From assembly GCA_003049465.1 (NCBI GenBank), contig PYSS01000046.1, positions 124,001 through 188,000 of the forward strand: 64,000 bases of DNA, given 5' to 3'. A program made the position numbers and the translations under genes. This DNA comes from Magnaporthiopsis rhizophila. Its lineage: Eukaryota > Ascomycota > Sordariomycetes > Magnaporthales > Magnaporthaceae. Positions 1-10,893 of the stretch are shown here, one piece after another. Position 1 is the first letter of the stretch, and every line of letters begins with the position of its first letter. The notes beneath the pieces were generated by a model that was given only the letters and a program-made list of their open reading frames with translations, did not search any database and was not told the origin of the DNA.

Positions 1-2553
1 GTGGGCTAAAACATACCCGCATATGCCTCTATGCCTCTATGCCTTGCAGCACCCGTCGCGTCGTTATTGGAAGGAAAAGGAAGGTTTTTATCCCGACGAG
101 CTGGAAGATTTGGTCATGTCGCCCTGATACAGATCAGACTTGTTTAGGATGAGCAAGAAATCTTTCGAATCCGTGGGCACGGGATCGAGGCGGCCGATCC
201 CTACCGCCCAGTCCGTGCCCGAGTGCGCAAATGTTAGAATCCCATCTTTTCCCCCCTTTAAATCGCATCCTGGTTTCAAGAATCCCATCTGGTGGCCGGT
301 CTGGTTCAAACCATGTAACAAAATACTGTGTGGAGCTGCCTCTCCTGACGAAGGGGATTGACGCCCTCTCCATAAGATTGAGGTCGCAGCAAAAGGACCC
401 GACTAGGGATTTTCCCTTTGTGAAACAGCCGTGGCGAAACACTTGGTGCGGCTTTGGATACAATATTCCCACTAGAGAATGCGCTACGGCTGGCGTGGTT
501 TCGCATGCTGCAACTCCGGGGATTTTTTTTTTGTTGTTTTTCTCCTTTTTCTCTCAGCTGCCCGCAAGCCGCCTGCATCGCATGATCGCCAGCGGCAGCC
601 GACGCCAGCAGGTCTTGTCTCAGCCGTGTGCATTTTCAGCCCCCCATCATGGGAAAGTGAAAGAATCCCGCCCCTGAGTTCAGAATGCCGTCTGGGGTAC
701 GCCCCGCCTCCGCGCTGCCGCTACACCGCCTGGAAAGCGGCGGTACATCGTGTACCAGGTCTTCAACCCTACAACCGAGCGAGGGTGTTAAGGTTAAACG
801 ATGGTGCGTCTCACCATCGGAGGAGTGATTGGCCATGGGCTCGTCACATTTCTTACTCCGCACTCTGCGCCAAGCTATCAAGCAGAGCTTTCCTGTCGCG
901 GCCCCTCTTGAGCGCGACCGATAACGGTTTTGAAGCTTGATGGCTCCCTTCGATCGCTATTCGCCGCCTGCCTGGTCAGCTCGCCCCCAACCTAACCCGT
1001 AAATGAATATCGAGCTGCGAGACGCGCCCAGCTACCACCCTATGAAGGAGGCGTCGTTCCAGGAACAAGGGCGGCGCAGGTCTTGACGACGGGCGGCCGG
1101 GGTTCTAAACTGGGAAGTTCGTCGCGAAAGGCCCAGCTGCCCGGCTCTGCTGCCCGTAGCAGAGTTCACTGGCTGCTTTCTGGCGAATCGACACCTCCGC
1201 CTGGCTTCCTTGTCTTTCCTGGCGATGATTTGAGTGCCAGATCATGGGAAAAGCATGTCAAGTCTGTTGTTTGTGCAGGGCGAGCCAACACTCATCATAG
1301 GCGTCAGGAAGTTTTGGCAGCCGCACGTCTCGCTGGGCTAGATATGCTGCTCTGGAGATCCGTACCCTGGTATGACAACGTCCTGTTCTATCATCTGCCA
1401 GCTCATGCCGGCGCTCGTTTGTGTTTTCTCCCCGACCGAACCTGCAAGAACAGTCTTGAGGTACCGAACGCCCGAATGATTCCTTCACATCACGAATTCG
1501 AGAACGAAGTATAGATGCGTGTGGAGATATGCGTTGTGGATAGACTGATATGATTAGAATATTGGAGGCGTGCTGCATGTCGTGTATACGAGTCCATTCT
1601 TTTTCTTTCTTTTCTTGCCTCTTTTCATAAATACTCGAGGGTAAACGAGAAAGGTTAGACCGTGTGTAAACTCGTAGACACTCGTGAGTACCTGACTAAA
1701 TCAGAAAAAAGGTCCGCCAGTATCTCGAAGAGACCTTTTTGCCCGGGTTTATTAAAGGTTGTTATACCGGAAGTAGGAGTTTACTCCCAATCATGTCGGG
1801 ACCAAGAGCTATTCTATATGGCATACATGCCGAGCAGGGTGGATACACAGGCATGTAAATCAGAAGGAATAATGAAACATCGACAGCTGTTTATAGAGCC
1901 GCGACCAAAGTCTCGACAATGCGGAACGGGCCGGAGTCGGCGCATGCCCGGCATCAACATCAGGCCGATAAAGACGGATACGGGTACCGGAGCTGGAGAT
2001 TACCTGGCTTGGATGCGGCCCACTCGGCCCTAGCCACCTCCTTACGCGGCCCTGTGGAATCACGGCGTCTACAATGTGGCTGTGCGACACGGACCACCAA
2101 CCACTGCTTGGGTGCGATGTCGGGCTGTGGCGTAGCCGTTTGGTGTCCGTGAGGCGCAGTCAGCACACGCAGCGGGCAGAGGCCGCTTGGTGGGGCAATT
2201 CGTCACTGGCAGGGGCTCGCGCGAGGCCCTTGCTTCATCTATCCCGGCGCCAGTCAGGCACCGGCGAAAGTTGGACGTTTCGTAAGTGACGAGACGAAGC
2301 CACCTCTCTCACCGACCAACAGTCTAATCACCACGCAGGGCTGTCAGAGGCTGGCCACACACCTTCGCGCAAACACTCGAAAACCACTGTCGACATCGCC
2401 ATCGACTTGCCGCTCATCAGCATCATTCCAGTGACTGCAGCGAGAGCAGTAGGCCAAGGACGCCCAAGTCAGCCATCCCCGCCCGAAGAAGCTCTGTCAT
2501 CCTCGTCCGACATTGCTGTTGTAGCCGCGACCGCAACCCGAGGGAAACCCGCC
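1..2553. other. Left-edge intergenic region with myo1 upstream sequence
   Basis: No protein family is recognisable on either strand. The open frames are short, overlap one another and lack splice-linked continuations. The last few hundred bases should contain the promoter and 5' UTR of the myosin gene that starts at 2554. No tRNA B-box with a matching T-stem was found; GGTTCAAACC at about 304 is a palindrome without tRNA arms around it. A gene ending left of the window, or a non-coding RNA, cannot be excluded. Confidence 0.5.
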
Positions 2554-5500
2554 ATGGTGAGTCCTACTCTGCGAGCTCCAATCGCTCCGGACGCTGTCGC
2601 CCTTGCTGACATGCCCACTCGCGCTCCAAGGCGATCACACGGCGAGGGAAGGACAAGGCCGCCAGGCAGGAGCGCGCTGCAGCTGGCGGCGGCTCAGGCG
2701 CGGATGGCAAGCCCAAGAAGGCAACGTTCGACACGGGCAAGAAAAAGGAGATTGGCGTCTCGGATCTCACGCTGCTGAGCAAGGTCTCCAACGAGGCCAT
2801 CAACGAGAACCTGAAGAAGCGATTCGAGGGTAGGGAGATCTACACATATATCGGCCATGTGCTGGTATCGGTCAATCCGTTCAGGGACCTCGGAATCTAC
2901 ACAGACCAGGTGCTCGACAGCTACAAGGGCAAGAACCGCCTCGAGATGCCGCCTCACGTCTTCGCGATCGCCGAGTCGGCCTACTACAACATGAAGGCCT
3001 ACAAGGACAACCAGTGCGTCATCATCTCGGGCGAGTCTGGCGCGGGAAAGACCGAGGCCGCGAAGCGCATCATGCAGTACATCGCGAACGTGTCTGGCGG
3101 CGAATCTGGCGACATTCAGCAGATCAAGGACATGGTGCTGGCTACCAACCCCCTGCTGGAGTCTTTCGGCAACGCAAAGACGCTGCGGAACAACAACTCG
3201 TCGCGGTTCGGAAAGTACCTGCAAATACACTTCAACGGCATGGGCGAGCCCGTCGGTGCCGACATCACCAACTACCTGCTAGAAAAGACAAGGGTGGTGG
3301 GCCAGATCACAAACGAGCGCAACTTCCACATCTTCTACCAATTTACCAAGGGCGCGTCGGACAACTACCGTCAGATTTTCGGCATCCAAAAGCCTGAGAC
3401 GTATCTGTACACCAGCAGGTCTAAATGCCTCGATGTCGATGGCATAGACGATCTGGCCGAATACCAGGACACACTGAACGCCATGAAAGTCATCGGGCTC
3501 TCCCAGGAGGAGCAGGACAATGTCTTTCGAATCTTGGCTGCCATCTTGTGGACGGGCAACCTGGTCTTCCGCGAGGGCGACGACGGATACGCGGCGGTTT
3601 CGGACCAGTCCGTGGTCGACTTTTTGGCCTACCTGATGGAGGTGGACTCCCAGCAGCTGATCAACGCCATCACGATCAGGATACTCACCCCCAAGTTTGG
3701 GGAGGTCATAGAGTCTCCCGCCAACGTTTCGCAGGCCACGGCCACCCGCGATGCGCTAGCCAAGGCTCTTTACAACAACCTGTTTGATTGGATCGTGGAC
3801 AGGATAAACCAGTCGCTCAAGGCTCGGCAGCAGACGACCAACACGATTGGCATCCTGGACATCTACGGGTTCGAGATTTTCGAGAAGAACAGTTTCGAGC
3901 AGCTGTGCATCAACTACGTCAACGAGAAGCTGCAGCAGATCTTCATCCAGCTCACCCTGAAGACGGAGCAGGAGGAGTACGCGCGGGAACAGATCAAGTG
4001 GACCCCTATCAAGTACTTCGACAACAAGGTTGTGTGCGAGCTGATCGAAAATATCCGGCCGCCCGGCATCCTATCGGCCATGAAGGATGCCACAAAGACG
4101 GCGCATGCGGATCCCGCTGCCTGCGATCGCACCTTCATGCAGAGCGTCAATGGCATGTCGCACCCGCATCTGACGCCGCGCCAGGGCAGCTTCATCATCA
4201 AGCACTACGCTGGTGACGTCGCGTATACCGTCGACGGCATCACAGATAAGAACAAGGACCAGCTGCTGAAGGGCCTGCTCGGCCTGTTCCAGTACAGCCA
4301 GAACCACTTTGTGCACACGCTCTTCCCCAACCAGGTCGACCAAGACAACCGCAAGCAGCCGCCAACCGCCGGTGACAGGATCCGAACCTCGGCCAATGCG
4401 CTCGTCGAGACGCTCATGAAGTGTCAGCCATCGTATATCCGGACAATCAAGCCCAACGAGAACAAATCCCCGACCGAGTACAACGTACCCAACGTTCTGC
4501 ACCAAATCAAGTATCTTGGGTTGCAGGAAAACGTTCGCATCCGCCGGGCTGGCTTCGCGTACCGCCAGTCCTTTGAGAAGTTCGTCGACCGCTTCTTCCT
4601 CTTGTCTCCAGCGACTTCGTACGCCGGCGAGTACACATGGCAGGGCTCATATGAGGCTGCTGTGAAGCAAATCCTCAAGGACACCAGCATCCCGCAGGAG
4701 GAGTGGCAGATGGGTGTCACCAAGGCTTTTATCAAGTCGCCCGAGACGCTCTTCGCCCTGGAGCATATGCGCGACCGATACTGGCACAACATGGCCACAC
4801 GCATCCAGCGCATGTGGAGGGCATACCTGGCCTACAGGGCCGAGTCTGCCACTCGAATCCAGAGGTTTTGGCGGAAGAAGAGGACCGGAGCCGAATACCT
4901 ACAGCTGCGAGATCAAGGACACGCGGTACTGCAGGGGCGCAAAGAAAGACGCAGATACAGTCTGCTTGGCTCTCGTCGCTTCCTTGGAGACTACCTGGGC
5001 ATCAACGCCTCGACGGGCCCAGGCTCTCACATTCGTAACTCGATAGGGCTGGGGAACAACGAGAAGGCCGTGTTCTCGTGCAGAGGCGAGGTCCTGGAGG
5101 CCAAGTTCGGTCGCTCGAGCAAGCCGAGCCCTCGGATGCTCATTGTCACCAACAGCAAGTTCTATGTTATTGCGCAGATGTTGGCTGGCGGCCAAGTCCA
5201 AATATCGACGGAAAAGGCGATTCCACTTGGCGCCATCAGATTTGTTGGGGCATCAACCTGCCGCGACGACTGGTTCTCGCTTGGAATCGGATCACCGCAA
5301 GAAGCTGACCCGCTGCTCAACTGCGTCTTCAAGACGGAGCTGTTCACCCATATGCGGAAGGTCATGCCTGGAGGATTCAACCTTAAGATAGGGGAGTCCA
5401 TCGAGTATGCCAAAAAGCCAGGCAAGATGCAGCTGGTCAAGGTTGTGAAGGATTCACAGCTCCCTGTGGACTTCTACAAGAGCGGAGCGGTGCACACGCA

Positions 5501-6384
5501 ACAGGGCGAGCCTCCAAACTCGGTCTCGCGTCCGACACCACAGGGAAAACCTGTGCCGGCGCGACCCATCACTCGGGGCAAGCTCATCAAGCCTGGTGGG
5601 CCGAACGGACGCCCATCGAGGATGACGGCCAACCGCACACCCCAGGCTCGACCCGCAGCTACATCTGCGGCAGCGGCGGCGGCGTCTTCGCGGCCCGTCC
5701 CGCAGCCCCGCGCGCAGGCGAACCCGGTGGCCACGCCGGCGGCAGCCACGGCCACCATACCGGTGCGCGCTGTCCAGTCGAACACCTCTGCGGTCCGCGC
5801 GCCTCCTCCGCCTCCCCCAGCAGCTCCACCAGCCAAGGCAAAGATCATGGCCAAGGTGCTGTACGACTTTGCTGGACAGAAGGAGAACGAGATGTCGATC
5901 GAGAAGGGAGAACTGATCGAAGTTGTGCAAAAGGAGAACAATGGTGGGTTTTGCTTCTGTGGTTTTTTCTGGTGGCCTCTGCAGCTTTGAACCGCCAAAA
6001 AGTATCTTGGATTTCGCTAATTTAGCTTTTTTTTCTGTTTTAGGTTGGTGGCTCGCCAAGAAGGGAGAGCAGCAGGCTTGGGTGCCAGCGGCATATGTCG
6101 AGGAGCAGAAGCAAGCTCCCCCACCCGTGGCGGCCCGACCGCCCCCGCCGGCGCCCCCGGCGCAGAACGGCACAGGGAGAGAGAAGCCACTGCCGCCGGC
6201 TAAGCGGCCGGCTGCGGGCAAGAAGCCCGCAAACCTGCAGGCTCGCGACTCTGGCATGAGCCTGAACGGTTCCGACGGCAGCCGCAGCAACACGCCGACG
6301 CCCAGCCTCGCCGGCAGTCTTGCGGACGCGCTTCTGGCCCGGAAGAACGCAATGGCCAAGAAGGACCATGATGATGATTGGTGA
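2554..6384 (+). CDS. myo1: Class I myosin (myosin-1/MyoA)
   Basis: Actin motor of cortical patches, required for endocytosis and polarised growth; the Fusarium orthologue is the phenamacril target. Exons are 2554-2556, 2631-5943 and 6044-6384, giving 1218 aa. The first coding exon is only the ATG, followed directly by GTGAGT. The second intron splits a Gly codon in the SH3 domain (G|GT before TGG TGG). Visible in order: motor head with P-loop GESGAGKT at about 135-142; two IQ motifs (ATRIQRMWRAYL, ATRIQRFWRKKR) at about 722-770; TH1 membrane-binding tail from about 816; a Pro/Ala-rich TH2; SH3 from about 1070; and an acidic end, KKDHDDDW. The TEDS position, 16 residues before DALAK, is Glu359 rather than the Ser of many fungal class I myosins. 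Length and domain order are normal for the family. Confidence 0.97.
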
Positions 6385-6654
6385 AGAGGCCGGTGTAGCA
6401 GCCCCGAGACTTTTTTGCAGTCTTTGTTTTCTTGTCCATTTTGTCTTTTTAGGTTTGCTCGGTCCGGCCGGCTCCAAGGTTCGAGATGCATTGTAGATAG
6501 ATTTATTTAGATCAGCAGGCCCCGCGTTGGTTCCCTTCCGTGGGTGGTATAAATTTCACGATGCCTTTTGGGTTTGACCATTTGCTGTCAAGATGCAAAG
6601 ACTGTGGTGCTATTCAAGTCCGTTTCTCTCGCTATCTTCTATCGGATGGCAAAA

Positions 6655-8211
6655 CTATCGACCGTTTGTATTCTGGGCAGCGGCTCGTCTTCTCCGGAGG
6701 AGCTCCGAAATGGGGATATCATCGTCCTCCTCGGCATCCTCGTCAACACCATAGTCTCGTAGCCGATCACCGTCGGCGTTGGTCCAGCCGGGCTCGCCAT
6801 CCATGCCCTGCTCATAGTAGCTGTCATCCCCGCCGTCTTCCGGGTCGTCGTCGTCATCGTTGAGCACCTCCAAGCCCTCATGCTCCTCCAGCTCGGCGAT
6901 GATGCCCGACGGCTGCTGGCTCCAGCCCTTGCGGCGGCGGAGCAGGTCGCGCTCCTGCCTCGCCTTGAAGGCGGCCTTCATGTCCTCGACACTAGAGTAC
7001 GACGTGGCCGTGGCCGTGGCGTCCTGGCCGCCGCCGCGCGCGGGCCAGCCGCCCTGGCGCGCCCGCCGCAGCTTCTCCGGGTCCGGCGGCGGCCACATGC
7101 CCTTGCGCAGGTTGAATCCGTTCTCCTCCCAGTCCCAGCCGTAACCGCCGCCGGTGCTCGACACGACAGGGCCGCCGGAAAAAGGGAGGAACCAGGCCAG
7201 CGGGTTGCGTGTGCCCATGGCCTGGCACATGTTGCGCCACACGCCGACGTCGTAGGGGAACTCGACGCGGCGCGTGGGCACGCCATCGCCCTCGCTGCCA
7301 CTGTCGCCACCGTCGTCCGACGCGTCCGTCTCGTCGTCGTCGTCTTCTTCGTCGGTCGCCCACCACGTCGACCCTCCGCCGCCCCTGCCGCTGCGGATGC
7401 CCTGACGGGCCAGCAGGGCCTTGTGGCGCTCGGCCTCCCAGTCCTCGATCATGGTGCGGTTGAAGACCCAGGCCTTGGCCGTGGTGGCGAGCAGGATGCC
7501 CAGGGCGAGCGAGACGCCGGCGGTCATGAGGGTCACGCACGTCAGGTGGGCCAGGGCCGGTGCCGAGGGGCCCAGGTAGGCGGGCAGGTTGCGGACGTCG
7601 TAGAGGCCGCGGAAGCGGAGGTAGGCGAGGCGCAGCAGGTACCAGAGCGCGGCGTTGGTCGAGACGAGGAAGCGGAGGAAGTAGGGGAACGTCTGCATCG
7701 AGACGCAGTTGCCCGTCCAGGGGCAGTGGTGGTCCATCTTGGGGATGCAGCGGCCGCAGTGCCGGCAGTGGTGGGCGCGCGGCGGCTTCGGGGCGACGCA
7801 CTTTTTGCACCAGCGCTGCAGCTGCTCGAGCTGTTTTTCTCGCTCCTCCCGTCGGCTGTTTTGCTTTTGCTTTTGGTTTAGGTTCTTCATCTTCTCCCCG
7901 TCTTCGGTCGGTTCGGCAGCAGGCGGCGGCTTGTCGGCGGCGGAGGAGTCGGGGGAGTCGGAGGCGGGTGGGAGGACATAGATGCCTGGGTTCACGGTGC
8001 AGGCCTTGTAGTAGTTCCACCAGAGATTCAAGAGGAGGACGTTGAAGACGACAGTCTCGGTCGTGGTGAGCGGACCGGGGGCCAGGTCGGCGGCGCTGTT
8101 GAAGAGCCACTGCGAGCTGTAGCCCAGGAAGGCGACGAGCAGGACGACGCCGGGGATGGCCAAGACCTGCAGGCCCGACGTGGAGGGGCCGGTTTCCAGG
8201 GTCGACGCCAT
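6655..8211 (-). CDS. pfa4: DHHC palmitoyltransferase, PFA4-like
   Basis: Transfers palmitate to cysteines of target proteins at the ER membrane. In yeast, Pfa4 modifies chitin synthase Chs3. Single exon, 518 aa. Two N-terminal membrane segments (about 15-36 and 50-66) precede the Cys-rich domain WCKKC...HHCRHCGRC, with DHHC at 160-163. Two further membrane segments follow at about 180-200 and 225-255. The C-terminal half is long, acidic and low in complexity (runs of D/E, Gly-rich). The ATG at 8211 was chosen because it puts the first membrane segment at the usual distance; the frame stays open further upstream only through non-ATG codons. It is tail-to-tail with myo1, 270 bp apart. Assignment to PFA4 rather than another DHHC type rests on the N-terminal pattern around AIPGVVLLVAFLGY and is less certain than the family. 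Confidence 0.9.
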   Translation of the reverse strand: MASTLETGPSTSGLQVLAIPGVVLLVAFLGYSSQWLFNSAADLAPGPLTTTETVVFNVLLLNLWWNYYKACTVNPGIYVLPPASDSPDSSAADKPPPAAEPTEDGEKMKNLNQKQKQNSRREEREKQLEQLQRWCKKCVAPKPPRAHHCRHCGRCIPKMDHHCPWTGNCVSMQTFPYFLRFLVSTNAALWYLLRLAYLRFRGLYDVRNLPAYLGPSAPALAHLTCVTLMTAGVSLALGILLATTAKAWVFNRTMIEDWEAERHKALLARQGIRSGRGGGGSTWWATDEEDDDDETDASDDGGDSGSEGDGVPTRRVEFPYDVGVWRNMCQAMGTRNPLAWFLPFSGGPVVSSTGGGYGWDWEENGFNLRKGMWPPPDPEKLRRARQGGWPARGGGQDATATATSYSSVEDMKAAFKARQERDLLRRRKGWSQQPSGIIAELEEHEGLEVLNDDDDDPEDGGDDSYYEQGMDGEPGWTNADGDRLRDYGVDEDAEEDDDIPISELLRRRRAAAQNTNGR

Positions 8212-8665
8212 CGCCAGACCGTCCGGCGAGGGCGTGTTTGAGGGATTTGAGCAGGCGATTCCCTCATGGGACACATCTTCAACTGGCGGCGTGTCCCTGG
8301 ATATGTTGGCGTCAATCCATGTCGAGCAGGGGTGTTTACTCACCGTGTATTTATCTCGTCAGGGGACCATTCCGCACTGTCTCACCCCCCTGCATGATCT
8401 GGTCTCTGATGGCGGGGTCTGGAACACGACTCTCGCAGAGGACTAACGCACGTCGATTTCATGTGATTGGACCTGGCTGTCACACCAAATATTCCATACC
8501 CAGAGCATTTTGATGCGTTGTCACCACACGGAATTGAAGGCTTTCAACGGCGTCTTTATTGATGACCACACTCTCCATCAAGTTTCACGGCGCCACCCGG
8601 ATTTCAAATCCAGCTGATGGTGGCTGGCTGGATCATTTAGATGTCCCCATCCAAGAAGCGCTGCT
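8212..8665. other. Intergenic: pfa4 promoter side and tyrosinase 3' end
   Basis: This 454-bp stretch lies between the start of pfa4 and the stop of the tyrosinase gene, both on the minus strand. It should hold the pfa4 promoter and the tyrosinase 3' UTR. No other feature is seen. Confidence 0.5.
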
Positions 8666-10163
8666 TTAGACGTACATGTAGCAGAACGGTGAGCCGCCTT
8701 GCGTATCGAGTGGGTCCGGGATCGGCCTCGTCTCGGCCCCGAGGAGCCCGCCGCCCAAGTCGACTGGGTCCGTCTTGAGGGCGTCACGGCTTGGTGGGAC
8801 ATTGCGTGATGTGAGGGTGCCCGAGATTTCATACGCGACCCCATCCCGCATGTGGAACGACTGCCAGATCCAGTACACCAGGTCGACCATGGAATGGTGA
8901 AGAAGGAAGTTCGGGTCGTTGATGGACGAGTAGAGGTCGCTCGAATCACCTCCCACTGCAAAGTGGCCCGCCGTGTGCATGCCGGGAAAGCCACCGCTAC
9001 CTCGGCCCTCGAGCTCGTTCTGGAAGAGCTTGACGCTTGCGCTGGCGGCTCCCGAGGTTAGGTTCTGAAGGTTCTCGAATGTCATGTACTTCGATAGAAT
9101 AATCGAGCTGAGATCGCGCCGGAGACATCGTGGGTTGTAGCCAAGGCGCCCGGTGGGGGAGGGTAACATCCCGCGCATGGCTGGGCTGACCGGCCCCATG
9201 TTGACGGTTGCGCTGTTGGCTCGTCAGTGCTATGTCAGCCTCCTAACGCTTGTCGTGGCTGGCAACCTGAGAAAGCGGGAGTCCCACTTGGCAAAAGGCC
9301 CGTTGGTGACACAACCACCCCCTTTGCCCGAAGGGATGAATATGTTGCCGGGGCCGATGACGGTCCCGTTATGCTCAAAGTAGTCGCCATCGTCGCTCAT
9401 AGAGGAATCGGATCCGTCGAAAAGAGGGGACTTGTATGGGTCGTCGGTGTATGTGAACCAGTTCCAGTACTAATACCGTCGTCAGATCAGCTCAATATTC
9501 ATATACACGGCTCCTTCCGGGGTTTCCTTTCGAGGAGCCTACTGGCTGGTAGCCATTGTAGCCACACTCTTCCCGCAGAGCCTTTTCGTAGGCCCAGACG
9601 AAGTACCTGTGCCAAGTAAGGAAATATCCCTGAGACGGACGGTTCTCCAGTCAGCACCTAGTTCACCAATACGGGCCTGACTGCCGTCCGACTGGAGCAT
9701 ACTCACCGACATGTGGATGGAGTCTGTGTGGTTGATATGGACTGCGACAAAGTCATCGTATCTTGTCCGAGCCCCAGGAGCAAAGGCCGGGTCAGCCTGC
9801 GATGGCTTGCTTATGAGGCAGTTGACCGCACGCGTATATTCCCTCCTCTCATCCTTGGTCAAGGCTTCCCTGTGGCGGAAATTAATGGTGTTAGTTGATG
9901 GTGAGTATAGTTGGATGCAAGGAGTTCTAGTCGGCTCACCAGTCCTTTCTGATGATCGTATTCTCGTAGGAGCATCCAAGTAGGCCGCCATCTGTCCCAG
10001 ATCGTCTCCCAAGCTGCGGTTGCTTGAAGTTTGCGAGGGCCTGGCTCTTCAGCGATTCGAGAAGATTCACGGCAGAGGGATCCCTGGCCTCGGAGGCCCA
10101 GCAGAGCGGCAACAACCCACCCAAAGTTAGGGAAACTCTCATGATCGCGGCGCTTGCATGCAT
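8666..10163 (-). CDS. Secreted tyrosinase / polyphenol oxidase-like protein
   Basis: Type 3 copper enzyme family that oxidises mono- and diphenols (melanin and phenolic chemistry). Five exons on the minus strand: 10163-9940, 9869-9707, 9629-9543, 9469-9267 and 9212-8666. All have GT-AG borders and consistent phases, giving 407 aa. The N-terminus has a hydrophobic signal peptide; an alternative ATG at 10142 would start it at MRVSLTLGGLL. The CuA site is spread across the second intron: His residues in VHINHTDSIHMS, then GYFLTWHRYFVW. The CuB site lies in the last exon: GMHTAGHF and DPNFLLHHSMVDLVYW. There is no long C-terminal extension of the kind that inhibits classical latent tyrosinases, so this resembles the shorter secreted fungal group. 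Substrate cannot be read from sequence. A catechol oxidase or an o-aminophenol oxidase-like enzyme are alternatives. Confidence 0.93.
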
Positions 10164-10893
10164 TTTCGCAAGTGTGGACCGAACCGTAGGGGCGGCTGGA
10201 TCCCCGCTTGGTGACTACACAGAGGCCTCATCATGGAAGGCGAATTCTCTCCATGAGGGAGGGGCTGGTTATATCTTGATAGCCGCCGAGGGGACTTTAG
10301 TTCGGCCCAGTACCGGGGAAACGGCAAAATGCTGTTCGGGATTGACGGGACCAATGGACCCCTCCAAAATCCGGCATATAAGCGACACAGAAGGCCAGCG
10401 CCAAGAGAGGCATATAATTTGAAGCCAGAAAGTTCCCCGCATGCCGCCCTATAGGATCACGATCTCGAGAACTTTGCACGCTGAGATATAACCTGGCTCA
10501 CAGCCTGCTGACATGTCATAAGTACACCATTCCGGGGTCACAAAGGTTAGATTTCCCACTTCCCATCCGAACACTTCCCATAGGTCCCGGGATAATGGTT
10601 TCCCTGATAAAACCACATTTTGAGTTCGGATGAACCTAACCTTTAGGGTCCCGGAGGTTGTATGGTAGCGCGATATACAGTTACCCATCGAGAAAAGATA
10701 TTGCCCAAATCAACCAATCAATCTGGGGGGTGATATCTCTTTAAAGGAAAGGTGCCCAGCATGTCCCATGTGTTGTCTCGATATTGCCCCTCACGTAACG
10801 CTTGGCAACGGCAGCCGAAGCTCCGACCGAAACGACAGCTGGGGAAAGTACACAGAGAGGTAGAGCCGGTAGGTAGGTAAGGTACCTAGGTGG
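10164..10893. other. Intergenic: tyrosinase promoter and MBL-gene 3' side
   Basis: Both flanking genes are on the minus strand. A TATA-like stretch (ttatatc, 10269-10275) lies about 107 bp upstream of the tyrosinase start, read on the minus strand. An ACCTAGGT palindrome is at 10884-10891, just after the MBL gene's stop at 10894. Short open frames show no recognisable family. Confidence 0.4.
10884..10891. repeat. ACCTAGGT palindrome, one of three copies
   Basis: ACCTAGGT here, at 46721-46728 and at 59572-59579, all between genes. The first two share the 11-mer TACCTAGGTGG. It may be a lineage-typical intergenic motif or a protein-binding site. Confidence 0.5.

Noticed and set aside
300..320. 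Possible tRNA B-box GGTTCAAACC
   Set aside because: It is a self-complementary palindrome without an acceptor or anticodon stem around it.
5454..6491. 345-codon minus-strand frame opposite the myosin tail
   Set aside because: Antisense to the Pro/Ala-rich TH2/SH3 coding sequence; composition is only complementary low complexity.
6880..7881. 333-codon plus-strand frame opposite pfa4
   Set aside because: Antisense to the DHHC gene; G/C-rich third positions keep the opposite frame open, and the translation has no family features.
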